Assembly (NCBI GenBank): GCA_014729555.1
Contig: WJJT01000008.1
Coordinates: 1 to 48,342, forward strand
Direction of reading: 5' to 3'
Source of the DNA: Candidatus Woesearchaeota archaeon
Lineage (GTDB): Archaea; Nanobdellota; Nanobdellia; Woesearchaeales; ARS49
Length of the DNA stretch: 48,342 bases
The notes beneath the pieces were generated by a model. That model did no database searches, had not been told where the DNA came from, and was given only the letters and a program-made list of their open reading frames with translations. Below are positions 42,181 to 48,342 of this stretch, piece by piece. Numbering within the stretch: position 1 is the stretch's first letter; the number at the start of each line of letters is the position of its first letter. The translations under genes and the position numbers were made by a program.

Positions 42181-42638
42181 CCTAAATACTCCTTTAAACC
42201 ATGATCAGAGGAAGGTATCTCTTGCCAACAAGCCTCTAAAGACTTCACAAAAGGAATCATCTCCTTTCTGATATCAGGCCACTTCTCAGCAACTTCCTTG
42301 ATAATCTCAGCATCTTTCTTCTCGTCCAGCAAAAACTCTGACTCGACAATCTTCCTGCTCAAATACAAAATCCTGCTAAAAAGCTCAAAAATTTTCTGCT
42401 TGTCCTCATCATCAAAACAACGATATTCATACAAATCAGACAAAGCAGCAGTCTCTGGCTGAATTATCTTATTCAAGATATCAGAAGCATAATTCAACCT
42501 GTCTTTAATCTTGCGCTTAATCTCACGCAACAAAAATCCATCCGGCTCAATAGTAGCTATCTCAAACTCCTTGTTAAGAAAATCAAAATCAGGAAGATCA
42601 AATTCTTTCTTTAATTTAGCATACACTTTTTCAACCAA
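42177..42638 (-). CDS. Conserved-looking helical protein upstream of adk
   Basis: A 153-residue, almost wholly helical acidic protein (EIKRKIKDRLNYASDILNKI, then IFELFSRILYLSRKIVESEF), ending WQEIPSSDHGLKEYLG. It has no signal peptide or membrane segment and no named family is recognised. The ATGA overlap with adk makes co-translation certain. It could help adenylate kinase or act in an unrelated small complex. Confidence 0.7.
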   Translation of the reverse strand: MVEKVYAKLKKEFDLPDFDFLNKEFEIATIEPDGFLLREIKRKIKDRLNYASDILNKIIQPETAALSDLYEYRCFDDEDKQKIFELFSRILYLSRKIVESEFLLDEKKDAEIIKEVAEKWPDIRKEMIPFVKSLEACWQEIPSSDHGLKEYLG

Positions 42639-42757
42639 ATGATGTCACCAAACAAAGCACAAACAAACGCATATTTAAAGTTTTGTTTTTTGAGGAGAAA
42701 GAAAGAAAGCCCTGTTTCCCAAACCCATACAAAAAAAGGGTAAAGCCAAGGGGCAGT

Positions 42758-42779
42758 GCCTAAAATCAAAGATTTTGGC
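42758..42779 (-). repeat. Short A/T hairpin downstream of tRNA-Thr
   Basis: On the minus strand GCC-AAAATC-TTT-GATTTT-A-GGC forms nine pairs with one bulge. It resembles the other AAAATY...RATTTT hairpins in the window. The 42639-42813 spacer holds no credible gene. Confidence 0.5.
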
Positions 42780-42813
42780 TGGTTCTCATACACCTTTCTC
42801 ATTGACGTTCGAA

Positions 42814-42901
42814 AGCCTCCGAAGGGAGTTGCACCCTTGATCTTCTGATTGCTTGCAATTTTGCTACAAGTCAGACGCTTTAGCTACTAAGCTACGGAGG
42901 C
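42814..42901 (-). tRNA. tRNA-Thr (UGU) with 37/38 intron and altered D/T loops
   Basis: Acceptor GCCTCCG/CGGAGGC, discriminator U, D-stem GCTT/AAGC, anticodon stem TCTGA/TCAGA, T-stem AAGGG/CCCTT. A 15-nt intron (42864-42850) excised at 37/38 leaves loop CTTGTAA, anticodon UGU. The D-loop AGTAGCTA lacks the GG pair and the T-loop TGCAACT lacks TTC, both normally invariant. CCA is not encoded. The TATA box (CTTTATAAATTG, centred near 42946) is 45 nt away, so unlike the other tRNAs it should have a leader of about 18 nt. Confidence 0.93.
42850..42864 (-). other. Canonical 37/38 intron (15 nt) of tRNA-Thr
   Basis: The central helix is CTTG/CAAG, the bulges are TAG and CAA, the inner helix is CAA/TTG and the outer helix is the anticodon stem. 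This is the most classical BHB in the window. Confidence 0.92.
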
Positions 42902-42958
42902 AATAATAAAATTGCGAACCAAGAATTTGAATTACAGAACAATTTATAAAGCTTTTCC

Positions 42959-43471
42959 TTACTTCTTATAGAGATTTAAAAACGCCTTAATCTGCTCTTT
43001 CAGGTGTTCTGTATCCTCGCGAAGAGCATTCTTGAAACCGCTTAAGAAAGGAGTGTAAATATACTTCTCAAAAATCGTCCTCAGGACATACAGCCAGGGC
43101 TTCATCTCCCACCTATGCTCATAATCTGTCTCTAAAACAGACTTAATTTCAATAACGACCCGGCCTTTATTCAATTTCTGCTTTTTGCCAGCCCTTGTAA
43201 CCTCAACCTCTTTGCAGTCAGAAATCAGGATTTCAATCTTGATGATTGCCTTGGCATAATCAGTCAGTTTCTTGAAAGGCTCAAGCTTTGCTGTAATAAC
43301 CTTTCCCTCTTTCTCAACACTCTCTTCAATAAACTTCTCAATAGGAAAATAACCCTTTGAATTCACCCAGTCCGCAATAAGCTGATAAAGTTCTTTAACA
43401 GAAAACAAACCCTCATACTTGATTGCTTCTTTTTCCACAACAGTTGTTTTTTCAGACATTTTATTACGCAA
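42959..43471 (-). CDS. Unknown protein, member of a three-gene paralogous family (third)
   Basis: A 170-residue soluble protein (166 if it starts at the second Met, MSEKTTVVEKE). Shared family pattern: SVKELYQLIADWVNSKGYFP near the start, a middle strand region ending KEVEVTRAGKKQKLNKGRVV, YEHRWEMKPWLYVLRTIFEKY, and a terminal helix EHLKEQIKAFLNLYKK. Its start overlaps the preceding paralogue. No known domain is recognised; alternating strands with flanking helices suggest a compact beta-sandwich or barrel. Confidence 0.75.
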   Translation of the reverse strand: MRNKMSEKTTVVEKEAIKYEGLFSVKELYQLIADWVNSKGYFPIEKFIEESVEKEGKVITAKLEPFKKLTDYAKAIIKIEILISDCKEVEVTRAGKKQKLNKGRVVIEIKSVLETDYEHRWEMKPWLYVLRTIFEKYIYTPFLSGFKNALREDTEHLKEQIKAFLNLYKK

Positions 43472-43964
43472 CAGCCTCTTGTTGACACATTTCCCTTATA
43501 AACTTTCCTAAATTAACTATTTTAAGCATAATTTCATCTTCCCAATAATCACCAATATCCTGCTTGATGATATATTTATGATAAAAATCCTGAAAAGCCT
43601 GCAGGAATTTTGAACCATCAAAACGATTCTCAAAATCCAATTCAATCTCCCCGCTTATGTCCGCAGTAATCCGTCCACTATTGGTCTGCACCTTTTTACC
43701 TTCTTTAATAACCTCAATATCCTTTATGTCATACAAGCGAATAAAAAGAGTTATTGTGAACTTGACATACTCATTCATCTTGCGCTCGCCATAAATTGTC
43801 ATCTCATGCTCCCAGCCTCCGGCAGGCTGCTTAAGCTTATGCGCAGGATAATGGACCTTGAACTCATCGCCCTCAAACCAGTTCTTAATGCCCTGAAGAA
43901 CAGCAGACAAATCAAAAATACCTTTATGCTTTATGTTAATACTTGGCGTGCTTATTTTTGTCAT
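43464..43964 (-). CDS. Unknown protein, member of a three-gene paralogous family (second)
   Basis: A 166-residue protein aligned with its neighbours: FDLSAVLQGIKNWFEGDEFK, then KFTITLFIRLYDIKDIEVIK with EGKKVQTNSGRITADISGEI, ENRFDGSKFLQAFQDFYHKY and a final helix ending IREMCQQE. It lacks the family's C-terminal Lys-rich end. It is soluble with no signal peptide. It is co-oriented and nearly touching both paralogues, so the three are probably one transcript and may form a hetero-oligomer. Confidence 0.75.
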   Translation of the reverse strand: MTKISTPSINIKHKGIFDLSAVLQGIKNWFEGDEFKVHYPAHKLKQPAGGWEHEMTIYGERKMNEYVKFTITLFIRLYDIKDIEVIKEGKKVQTNSGRITADISGEIELDFENRFDGSKFLQAFQDFYHKYIIKQDIGDYWEDEIMLKIVNLGKFIREMCQQEAVA

Positions 43965-44000
43965 TAATTAAAAAATTAGAACAAGAATATATAAAAGTTT

Positions 44001-44606
44001 CTACTGCTCTGGAGTCCGTTTTGGCCAGAACTCAAACCCAGCCATCTTGCTTGGCAGGTAAGTCTCAAGCTGCAGGTAATAATTTATCGCATCCCTGAAC
44101 TCATAAGCCTCATTGTACAACTCTTTCTCAATCATATCCTTTTTCTTGCTCAAGAACCTCTTGAAATAAAAATTCCTGAACGGCTTTAAGAGCGCACTCT
44201 TTTTCCACTCACCTGAAGCATCATAAATCAGGTTTGCAGCAACCTGCACCTCAACCTCGCCCTTATTAGCCTTTACTTTCTTATTCTGAACAACCAGCTC
44301 AACATCTTTCAAGCCAAGAACATGCATGTCAATATCCAAATCAAACCTCCAGAACTTGTTTCCAGGAATAGGGTGTCTCTTAGGCCTCCACCTGATCCAC
44401 ACCTCTTTGCCGGCAGGGCCTGTCCTGTCAAGATAATACCGTTCAGGAAAATCAGCATCAACCCTTGTTGCAAAACCGCGCTCAACAAGCCACTCATACA
44501 TCAAAACATACAGGTCTTCAAGAATAAAAACATCCTTGAACTTTACAGAAAACCTGGTAACAGTCTTGTACTCAACACCAGTATACCTGTGCTTTATTGA
44601 AACCAT
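44001..44606 (-). CDS. Unknown protein, member of a three-gene paralogous family (first)
   Basis: The longest paralogue, 201 residues: FILEDLYVLMYEWLVERGFA, KFWRFDLDIDMHVLGLKDVE, LVVQNKKVKANKGEVEVQVA and SALLKPFRNFYFKRFLSKKK, with a longer Trp/Arg-rich insert (EVWIRWRPKRHPIPG) and a C-terminal extension ending FWPKRTPEQ. The Lys/Asn-rich KKVKANKGEVEV segment is the clearest common motif of the trio. No function is recognised. Confidence 0.75.
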   Translation of the reverse strand: MVSIKHRYTGVEYKTVTRFSVKFKDVFILEDLYVLMYEWLVERGFATRVDADFPERYYLDRTGPAGKEVWIRWRPKRHPIPGNKFWRFDLDIDMHVLGLKDVELVVQNKKVKANKGEVEVQVAANLIYDASGEWKKSALLKPFRNFYFKRFLSKKKDMIEKELYNEAYEFRDAINYYLQLETYLPSKMAGFEFWPKRTPEQ

Positions 44607-44682
44607 TACTACCTTTTAAATTCACGCATTTATAAGGTTTTCGCCCAAAGATTTTTATAATTTCAGCAAATCAGAGAACAAC

Positions 44683-45876
44683 ATGCTAATCGGAGTTGTA
44701 GGAAAAGCAAACGTGGGAAAAAGCACATTTTTCAAGGCACTTACATTAGCAGAGGTGCTAATAGCAAACTATCCCTTTGCAACAATAGATCCTAACAAAG
44801 GATTTGGGTTTGTGAAAGTAGAATGCGCTGACAAGGATTTCAATGTACAGTGCAATCCAAGAACAGGATACTGCATAGAGCACAACCGCTTTGTTCCAGT
44901 AGAGGTGCTTGACGTGGCAGGACTGGTTCCAGGAGCGCACGAAGGAAAAGGGATGGGAAACAAATTCCTTGACGACCTGAGACAAGCAGATGCACTGATA
45001 CACATAGTGGACATATCAGGCAGCACAAATGAAAAAGGAGAGCCAGTAGAGCCAGGAAGCTATGACCCTGCATTTGACATAAACTTTCTTGAGACAGAAC
45101 TGGACATGTGGTATCTATCAATACTAAAAAAAGGATGGGAAAAATTCGCAAGACAGATACAGCAGGAAAGCAAAGAAGTATCAGCAGCACTGGCAAAACA
45201 AGTATCCGGGCTTAATGTAGACGAAAAAATGATAGAAGCAGTCATACAAAAATTCAGTCTTGACCCTGAAAAACCAGCACAGTGGAGTGAGAAAGACCTT
45301 AATAATATTGCAGTAGAACTGAGAAAAAAAACAAAGCCCATGATAATCACAGCAAACAAAATAGATATGCCAACAGCAAAAGACAACCTTGAAAGAATAA
45401 AAAAACAGTTTCCAGACCACATAATCACACCCTGCTCAGCAGAATCAGAGCTGGCACTGAAAGAAGCAGCAAAAACAAACCTTATAAAATACATACCAGG
45501 AGAAAAAGAGTTTGAGATAACAGGAAAACCAAGCGAAAAACAAAGAAAAGCGCTTGAATTCATAAGAAAAAACATACTGGACAAATACAGCACAACAGGG
45601 GTGCAGCAGGCAATAGACGCAGCAGTATTCCAACTGCTGAATTACATAGCAGTATTTCCCGGGGGAGTGAACAAGCTCGCAGACCAGCACGGCAACATAC
45701 TCCCAGACTGCTTTCTTCTTCCAGAAGACTCAACAGCGCTTGACTTTGCATACAGAATCCACACAGACATAGGGAAAAAGTTCATAAGAGCAATAGACGT
45801 AAAAACAAAAAGAACAGTAGGAAAAGAACACATCCTGAAGCACAAGGATGTCATAGAAATCATCACATCAAGATGA
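44683..45876 (+). CDS. OBG-type GTPase, YchF/archaeal TGS family
   Basis: A 397-residue P-loop GTPase. G1 is GVVGKANVGKSTFF, G3 DVAGLVPGAHEGKGMGNKF and G4 TANKIDMP. A helical insertion follows G3, and a C-terminal TGS domain begins near residue 325 and holds CFLLPEDSTALDFAYRIHTD. This is the archaeal/eukaryotic relative of YchF and DRG proteins that associate with ribosomes; most have unclear cellular roles. TGS domains bind ligands or RNA. The 3' end overlaps the convergent GGDEF gene by 9 bp. Confidence 0.92.
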   Translation: MLIGVVGKANVGKSTFFKALTLAEVLIANYPFATIDPNKGFGFVKVECADKDFNVQCNPRTGYCIEHNRFVPVEVLDVAGLVPGAHEGKGMGNKFLDDLRQADALIHIVDISGSTNEKGEPVEPGSYDPAFDINFLETELDMWYLSILKKGWEKFARQIQQESKEVSAALAKQVSGLNVDEKMIEAVIQKFSLDPEKPAQWSEKDLNNIAVELRKKTKPMIITANKIDMPTAKDNLERIKKQFPDHIITPCSAESELALKEAAKTNLIKYIPGEKEFEITGKPSEKQRKALEFIRKNILDKYSTTGVQQAIDAAVFQLLNYIAVFPGGVNKLADQHGNILPDCFLLPEDSTALDFAYRIHTDIGKKFIRAIDVKTKRTVGKEHILKHKDVIEIITSR

Positions 45877-46848
45877 AGCCTCCTGCACATCAATAGGGGC
45901 AATACTCTTATCAATCACAACAAAATTAACAGTCCGATTCTTGCCAAGACTCTTGGCCTTATACAGGGCAGCATCTGCATGCTTTATCATCTTGTTCTCA
46001 TCAATACTTGAATTCATGCACGTAACAACACCCAAAGAAACTGTTGTCAAGCCGGAAAAAGCAGATTCAACAGACTTTCTCATCCTCTCTGCAATAGAAA
46101 AAGCATCATCCTGCGAAGTCTCTGGAAGAATAACAGTGAATTCCTCACCCCCATACCTGCAGGCAATATCCATTGAACGAATCTGCTCCTTAAGAAGCCT
46201 GCCAACCTCTTTAAGAATCCGGTCGCCCTCAACATGGCCTTTAGTATCATTCAATTTCTTGAAATTATCAAAATCAAACATGATCAAAGAAAGAGGCTTT
46301 TGATTGCGCTTTCCACGGGCAAGCTCTGTCTTGACAGCCTCAAGAAAATACGCCTTGTTATACAAGCCTGTCAAAAGATCTGTGATAGCGCATTGCTGTG
46401 CATCCTCAAAATACTTTGCCCTTGAACAGGCAACAGCCATCTTGGACAAAAGCGATGAAACAAGCTCAACATAACTGCTCAAGTCAAGACCAGAATAAAA
46501 AAAACAAACACCAACAGCTTTTTGCTCGTGAGGAACAGGAAAAGCAAGAATCGAGTGCTCCATAGCCTTGACATTTTTGCAGTCAGAGAGAGAAATATCT
46601 GACTTTGGGTCTTTTATGAACAAAAAAGAGTTAGAATCAAGAACCTGGCTCTGCAGGAGTGCCTCAGCCTCCTGCATTCCAAGGGATGCAGTATTCTGCC
46701 TTTTTTGTGTGCTGTTATAAAAAATAGAACAATCAGACAGCCTGAACTCTGTATAAAAGAAGTCACAGCTACGCTGAAGAACCTGGTCGACGTTCATTGC
46801 AGAGTTCAGCAGGTCTAAAAACTTCAGCAATATCTCTTCATAAGCCAT
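45868..46848 (-). CDS. GAF-GGDEF protein, putative diguanylate cyclase
   Basis: A 326-residue protein. The N-terminal half looks like a GAF-type sensor (about 1-145). The C-terminal GGDEF domain begins DLLTGLYNKAYFLEAVK and has FDFDNFKKLNDTKGHVEGD. The active-site motif RYGGEEFTVILPET is intact (GGEEF, 233-237). An RSMD sequence five residues before it fits the inhibitory I-site RxxD. It should make c-di-GMP, rare in archaea. No EAL or PilZ protein lies in the window, so the pathway's other parts are unseen. Cytoplasmic, no membrane segment. Transfer from bacteria is plausible. Confidence 0.9.
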   Translation of the reverse strand: MAYEEILLKFLDLLNSAMNVDQVLQRSCDFFYTEFRLSDCSIFYNSTQKRQNTASLGMQEAEALLQSQVLDSNSFLFIKDPKSDISLSDCKNVKAMEHSILAFPVPHEQKAVGVCFFYSGLDLSSYVELVSSLLSKMAVACSRAKYFEDAQQCAITDLLTGLYNKAYFLEAVKTELARGKRNQKPLSLIMFDFDNFKKLNDTKGHVEGDRILKEVGRLLKEQIRSMDIACRYGGEEFTVILPETSQDDAFSIAERMRKSVESAFSGLTTVSLGVVTCMNSSIDENKMIKHADAALYKAKSLGKNRTVNFVVIDKSIAPIDVQEASS

Positions 46849-46905
46849 AAAAAAACATGAATAAAACTATTTTAAATAGTTTTATGTGATGCAAGCACTA
46901 ATTAC

Positions 46906-47172
46906 TCACTTCAGGCTGGACTCACAGCAGTACCATCCAGGGTATGCTGCCTTAATACACTTATAGCCTGCTTTTTGCTTGGCTTCTAACACCGGGGAAT
47001 CTCCAGCATGGCTTGTCATACCCATAGGACACAACCGGGGAGAAGCATAAACTGCCTTTCCAGTGCCTTGTGATTTCATAGTCATTACCAAGCCAACTAT
47101 AGCAACTATCACTAAAATGCCAAGCATCAGCACGATAATTGTCTGTGATGACATTTTCTTGCTCTTTGCCAT
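46906..47172 (-). CDS. Small secreted or membrane-anchored Cys-containing protein
   Basis: An 88-residue protein with basic N-terminus, hydrophobic helix TIIVLMLGILVIVAIVGLVM (about 10-29) and a short outside part with four cysteines (LCPMGM, GYKCIKAAYPGWYCCE). A GGAGGTGA Shine-Dalgarno, the best in the window, precedes the ATG. It shares layout with the protein at 5475-5816. It starts 8 bp after the DHH gene ends, so they are probably co-transcribed. Role unknown. Confidence 0.72.
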   Translation of the reverse strand: MAKSKKMSSQTIIVLMLGILVIVAIVGLVMTMKSQGTGKAVYASPRLCPMGMTSHAGDSPVLEAKQKAGYKCIKAAYPGWYCCESSLK

Positions 47173-47179
47173 TCCTGTT

Positions 47180-48277
47180 TCACCTCCTTTTTTTGCTTAA
47201 AATATTGAATATTCGCTTCTTGAATTTTTGATAGTGTTTTTTAGGAACAGTGGCGCCTGCAGAGACAGCATGGCCTCCTGCAGATGCCTTAGAAATGCCT
47301 TTGCAGGCATCTTCCAAAACCTGATTTATCTTTACCTTGACATCACCGCGCCTGCCGCTGATACCAACAGGATTCCTGGATATGTCCACAACAAAGACAG
47401 AACGATGAGGATATCTCTGCCCAAGAATCGTGCATAAAGGCGACTTGGTGTGGTATTTAGGCTTTATTTCATAATAAATGCTGTCCTTCTCAAACAATGC
47501 ATCTTTCCTTAGCAGTTTGAGGTATTTCTTAATTTCATCATCAATCTTTTTGCGAAATGCTCTTAATTTTGAATTCAGTACGTCATGATAAGAATCTGCA
47601 TTGTACAAAACATCAAAAGCAAGCTTTACATTCTTTACATCAAAAGACTCTGCAGAACTGATAAGAATAGCGCACTCTCCCAGTTTTGTCTTAAACAGAT
47701 CCTCCTGCTTTTTAATCCGGTATCTTCTAAAAACACGATTAAGCCAGGCAGTCCAGGGCTTGACTGCAATATCACCGATAGAGCCTACTGCAGCAACCCA
47801 GTCAAGGTCAGAAACAATAGTAGCAAGCATGCTCAAGTCATAGCATAATTTGGAGGCAGCATACCGTGCAGGATCCACATCACAGACAAGCTGCGGCTTG
47901 ATGAACACTATCTTTTTAGAAGACAACTTATTGTAGATCTTGTGATGATCAATAATCAGGATGTCTGCAAACTTCTCAATCTTTTTCAGGTATTCTGGGT
48001 TTTCATCAGTGCCTAAATCTGTAATTATTACCTTGTTTATCTTTTTTGACTTTAGTAATTTTAAAGTTTCCGGTGTCATAACATGAACACTGCCTTTTTG
48101 ATTATGCCTTAAATCAATCTTTTTTCCGCGAACCCTTTCAACAACCTTGGCCATGATAACACCAGAACAAACACCATCTGGGTCTGTGTGGTGAATCACT
48201 GCAACGCGGTCCTCAAGAGTTATAGAAGTAATGAATTTCTTGAACCGGTTAACCAAGGCCTTGTTTTTGAATTTCAT
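47180..48277 (-). CDS. DHH family phosphoesterase (RecJ-like)
   Basis: A 365-residue phosphoesterase of the DHH/DHHA1 superfamily. Motifs: VIHHTDPDGVCSGVIMAKVV, VIITDLGTDENPEYL, the DHH triad in ILIIDHHKIYNKL, and a C-terminal DHHA1 domain with GGHAVSAGATVPKK. Archaeal members degrade short RNAs or DNA, or associate with GINS-like replication complexes (the GAN/RecJ type); motif content alone cannot decide. Its ATG overlaps the stop of the truncated upstream gene by 4 nt. Confidence 0.9.
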   Translation of the reverse strand: MKFKNKALVNRFKKFITSITLEDRVAVIHHTDPDGVCSGVIMAKVVERVRGKKIDLRHNQKGSVHVMTPETLKLLKSKKINKVIITDLGTDENPEYLKKIEKFADILIIDHHKIYNKLSSKKIVFIKPQLVCDVDPARYAASKLCYDLSMLATIVSDLDWVAAVGSIGDIAVKPWTAWLNRVFRRYRIKKQEDLFKTKLGECAILISSAESFDVKNVKLAFDVLYNADSYHDVLNSKLRAFRKKIDDEIKKYLKLLRKDALFEKDSIYYEIKPKYHTKSPLCTILGQRYPHRSVFVVDISRNPVGISGRRGDVKVKINQVLEDACKGISKASAGGHAVSAGATVPKKHYQKFKKRIFNILSKKRR

Positions 48278-48342
48278 TGTCTTTTGATCTGCGTGATCAT
48301 CATCTCAACAAAAGCAGGCCTGTTGATGAATAACAATGGAGA
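48274..48342 (-). CDS. 3' end of an upstream gene (partial)
   Basis: The last 22 codons plus stop (ending FVEMMITQIKRQ) of a frame that enters from beyond the window. Its TGA overlaps the DHH gene's ATG, the same coupling seen throughout, which supports its being real. Too short to identify. Confidence 0.55.
   Translation of the reverse strand, partial: SPLLFINRPAFVEMMITQIKRQ

Noticed and set aside
42611-42802. A 63-codon minus-strand frame overlapping the gene before adk
   Set aside because: It spans a hairpin and untranslated spacer, overlaps the better gene and has no ribosome site or recognisable protein pattern.

Overview
This 48.3 kb window is from an archaeon. It carries GatD/GatE, an Orc1/Cdc6 initiator, CDC48, deoxyhypusine synthase, RtcB with archease, an archaeal Ser-tRNA synthetase and an initiator tRNA with an A1-U72 pair and three G-C pairs in the anticodon stem. 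Many genes have a TATA-like box 25-30 nt before the ATG with no Shine-Dalgarno, which implies leaderless mRNAs. Others, mostly genes for small proteins and for promoter-distal or secreted products, have a strong GAGGTGAT or GGAGGTGA site. Short genes, many 4-nt ATGA overlaps and proteins of reduced length suggest a DPANN lineage of the Woesearchaeota/Pacearchaeota kind. That placement is inference, not proof.

Layout. 1-5.4 kb: PIG-L deacetylase and GT4 glycosyltransferase, converging on SMC. 5.4-8.2 kb: a small secreted protein, ribonuclease HII, two small proteins and a free-standing LAGLIDADG endonuclease. 8.2-8.7 kb: initiator tRNA-Met and tRNA-Ser(GCU), back to back. 8.7-13.7 kb: UMP kinase, PIN-ATPase-KH protein, SerS, Orc1/Cdc6. 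13.7-17 kb: TrmB-like regulator, a palindrome-rich leader before two tiny ORFs, a frameshifted Nudix gene, Sua5, a metallophosphoesterase. 17-22 kb: glucokinase, RtcB with a 467-residue intein, archease. 22-25 kb: a membrane-anchored winged-helix protein and a large secreted protein. 25-30 kb: radical SAM, TatD, a frameshifted HAD gene, a P-loop kinase with an internal stop, deoxyhypusine synthase. 30-37 kb: CDC48, TPM protein, LemA, GatD-DUF504-GatE. 37-42.6 kb: radical SAM, membrane protein, GT2, tRNA-Arg(CCU), TruD, adenylate kinase. 42.6-48.3 kb: tRNA-Thr(UGU), three paralogous unknown genes, YchF-type GTPase, a GGDEF protein and a DHH phosphoesterase.

The main result concerns RNA splicing. 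All four tRNA genes contain introns with bulge-helix-bulge (BHB) or related folds: three in initiator tRNA-Met, two in tRNA-Ser, two in tRNA-Arg and one in tRNA-Thr. They sit in the D-arm, the 5' anticodon stem, 37/38 and the T-loop (59/60). In each case excision restores an ordinary tRNA. The same fold occurs inside a protein gene. The ribonuclease HII frame is interrupted by 39 nt containing a stop codon. The insert forms a 4-bp helix, two AGA bulges and an 8-bp inner helix, and its removal exactly restores the EAGRGP active-site segment. The rnhB 5' exon ends in GGCAG, as does the exon before the first initiator-tRNA intron. The window also encodes RtcB and archease, which ligate BHB exons; RtcB is itself split by an intein directly before its presumed metal-binding cysteine.

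Other points: three -1 frameshifts each look like a homopolymer short by one base, so sequencing error is a serious alternative to pseudogenes. Seven convergent gene pairs overlap at their stop codons. Short perfect hairpins recur in leaders, introns and spacers. No rRNA, CRISPR array or insertion sequence was seen, and no spacer over 300 bases lacks a gene.
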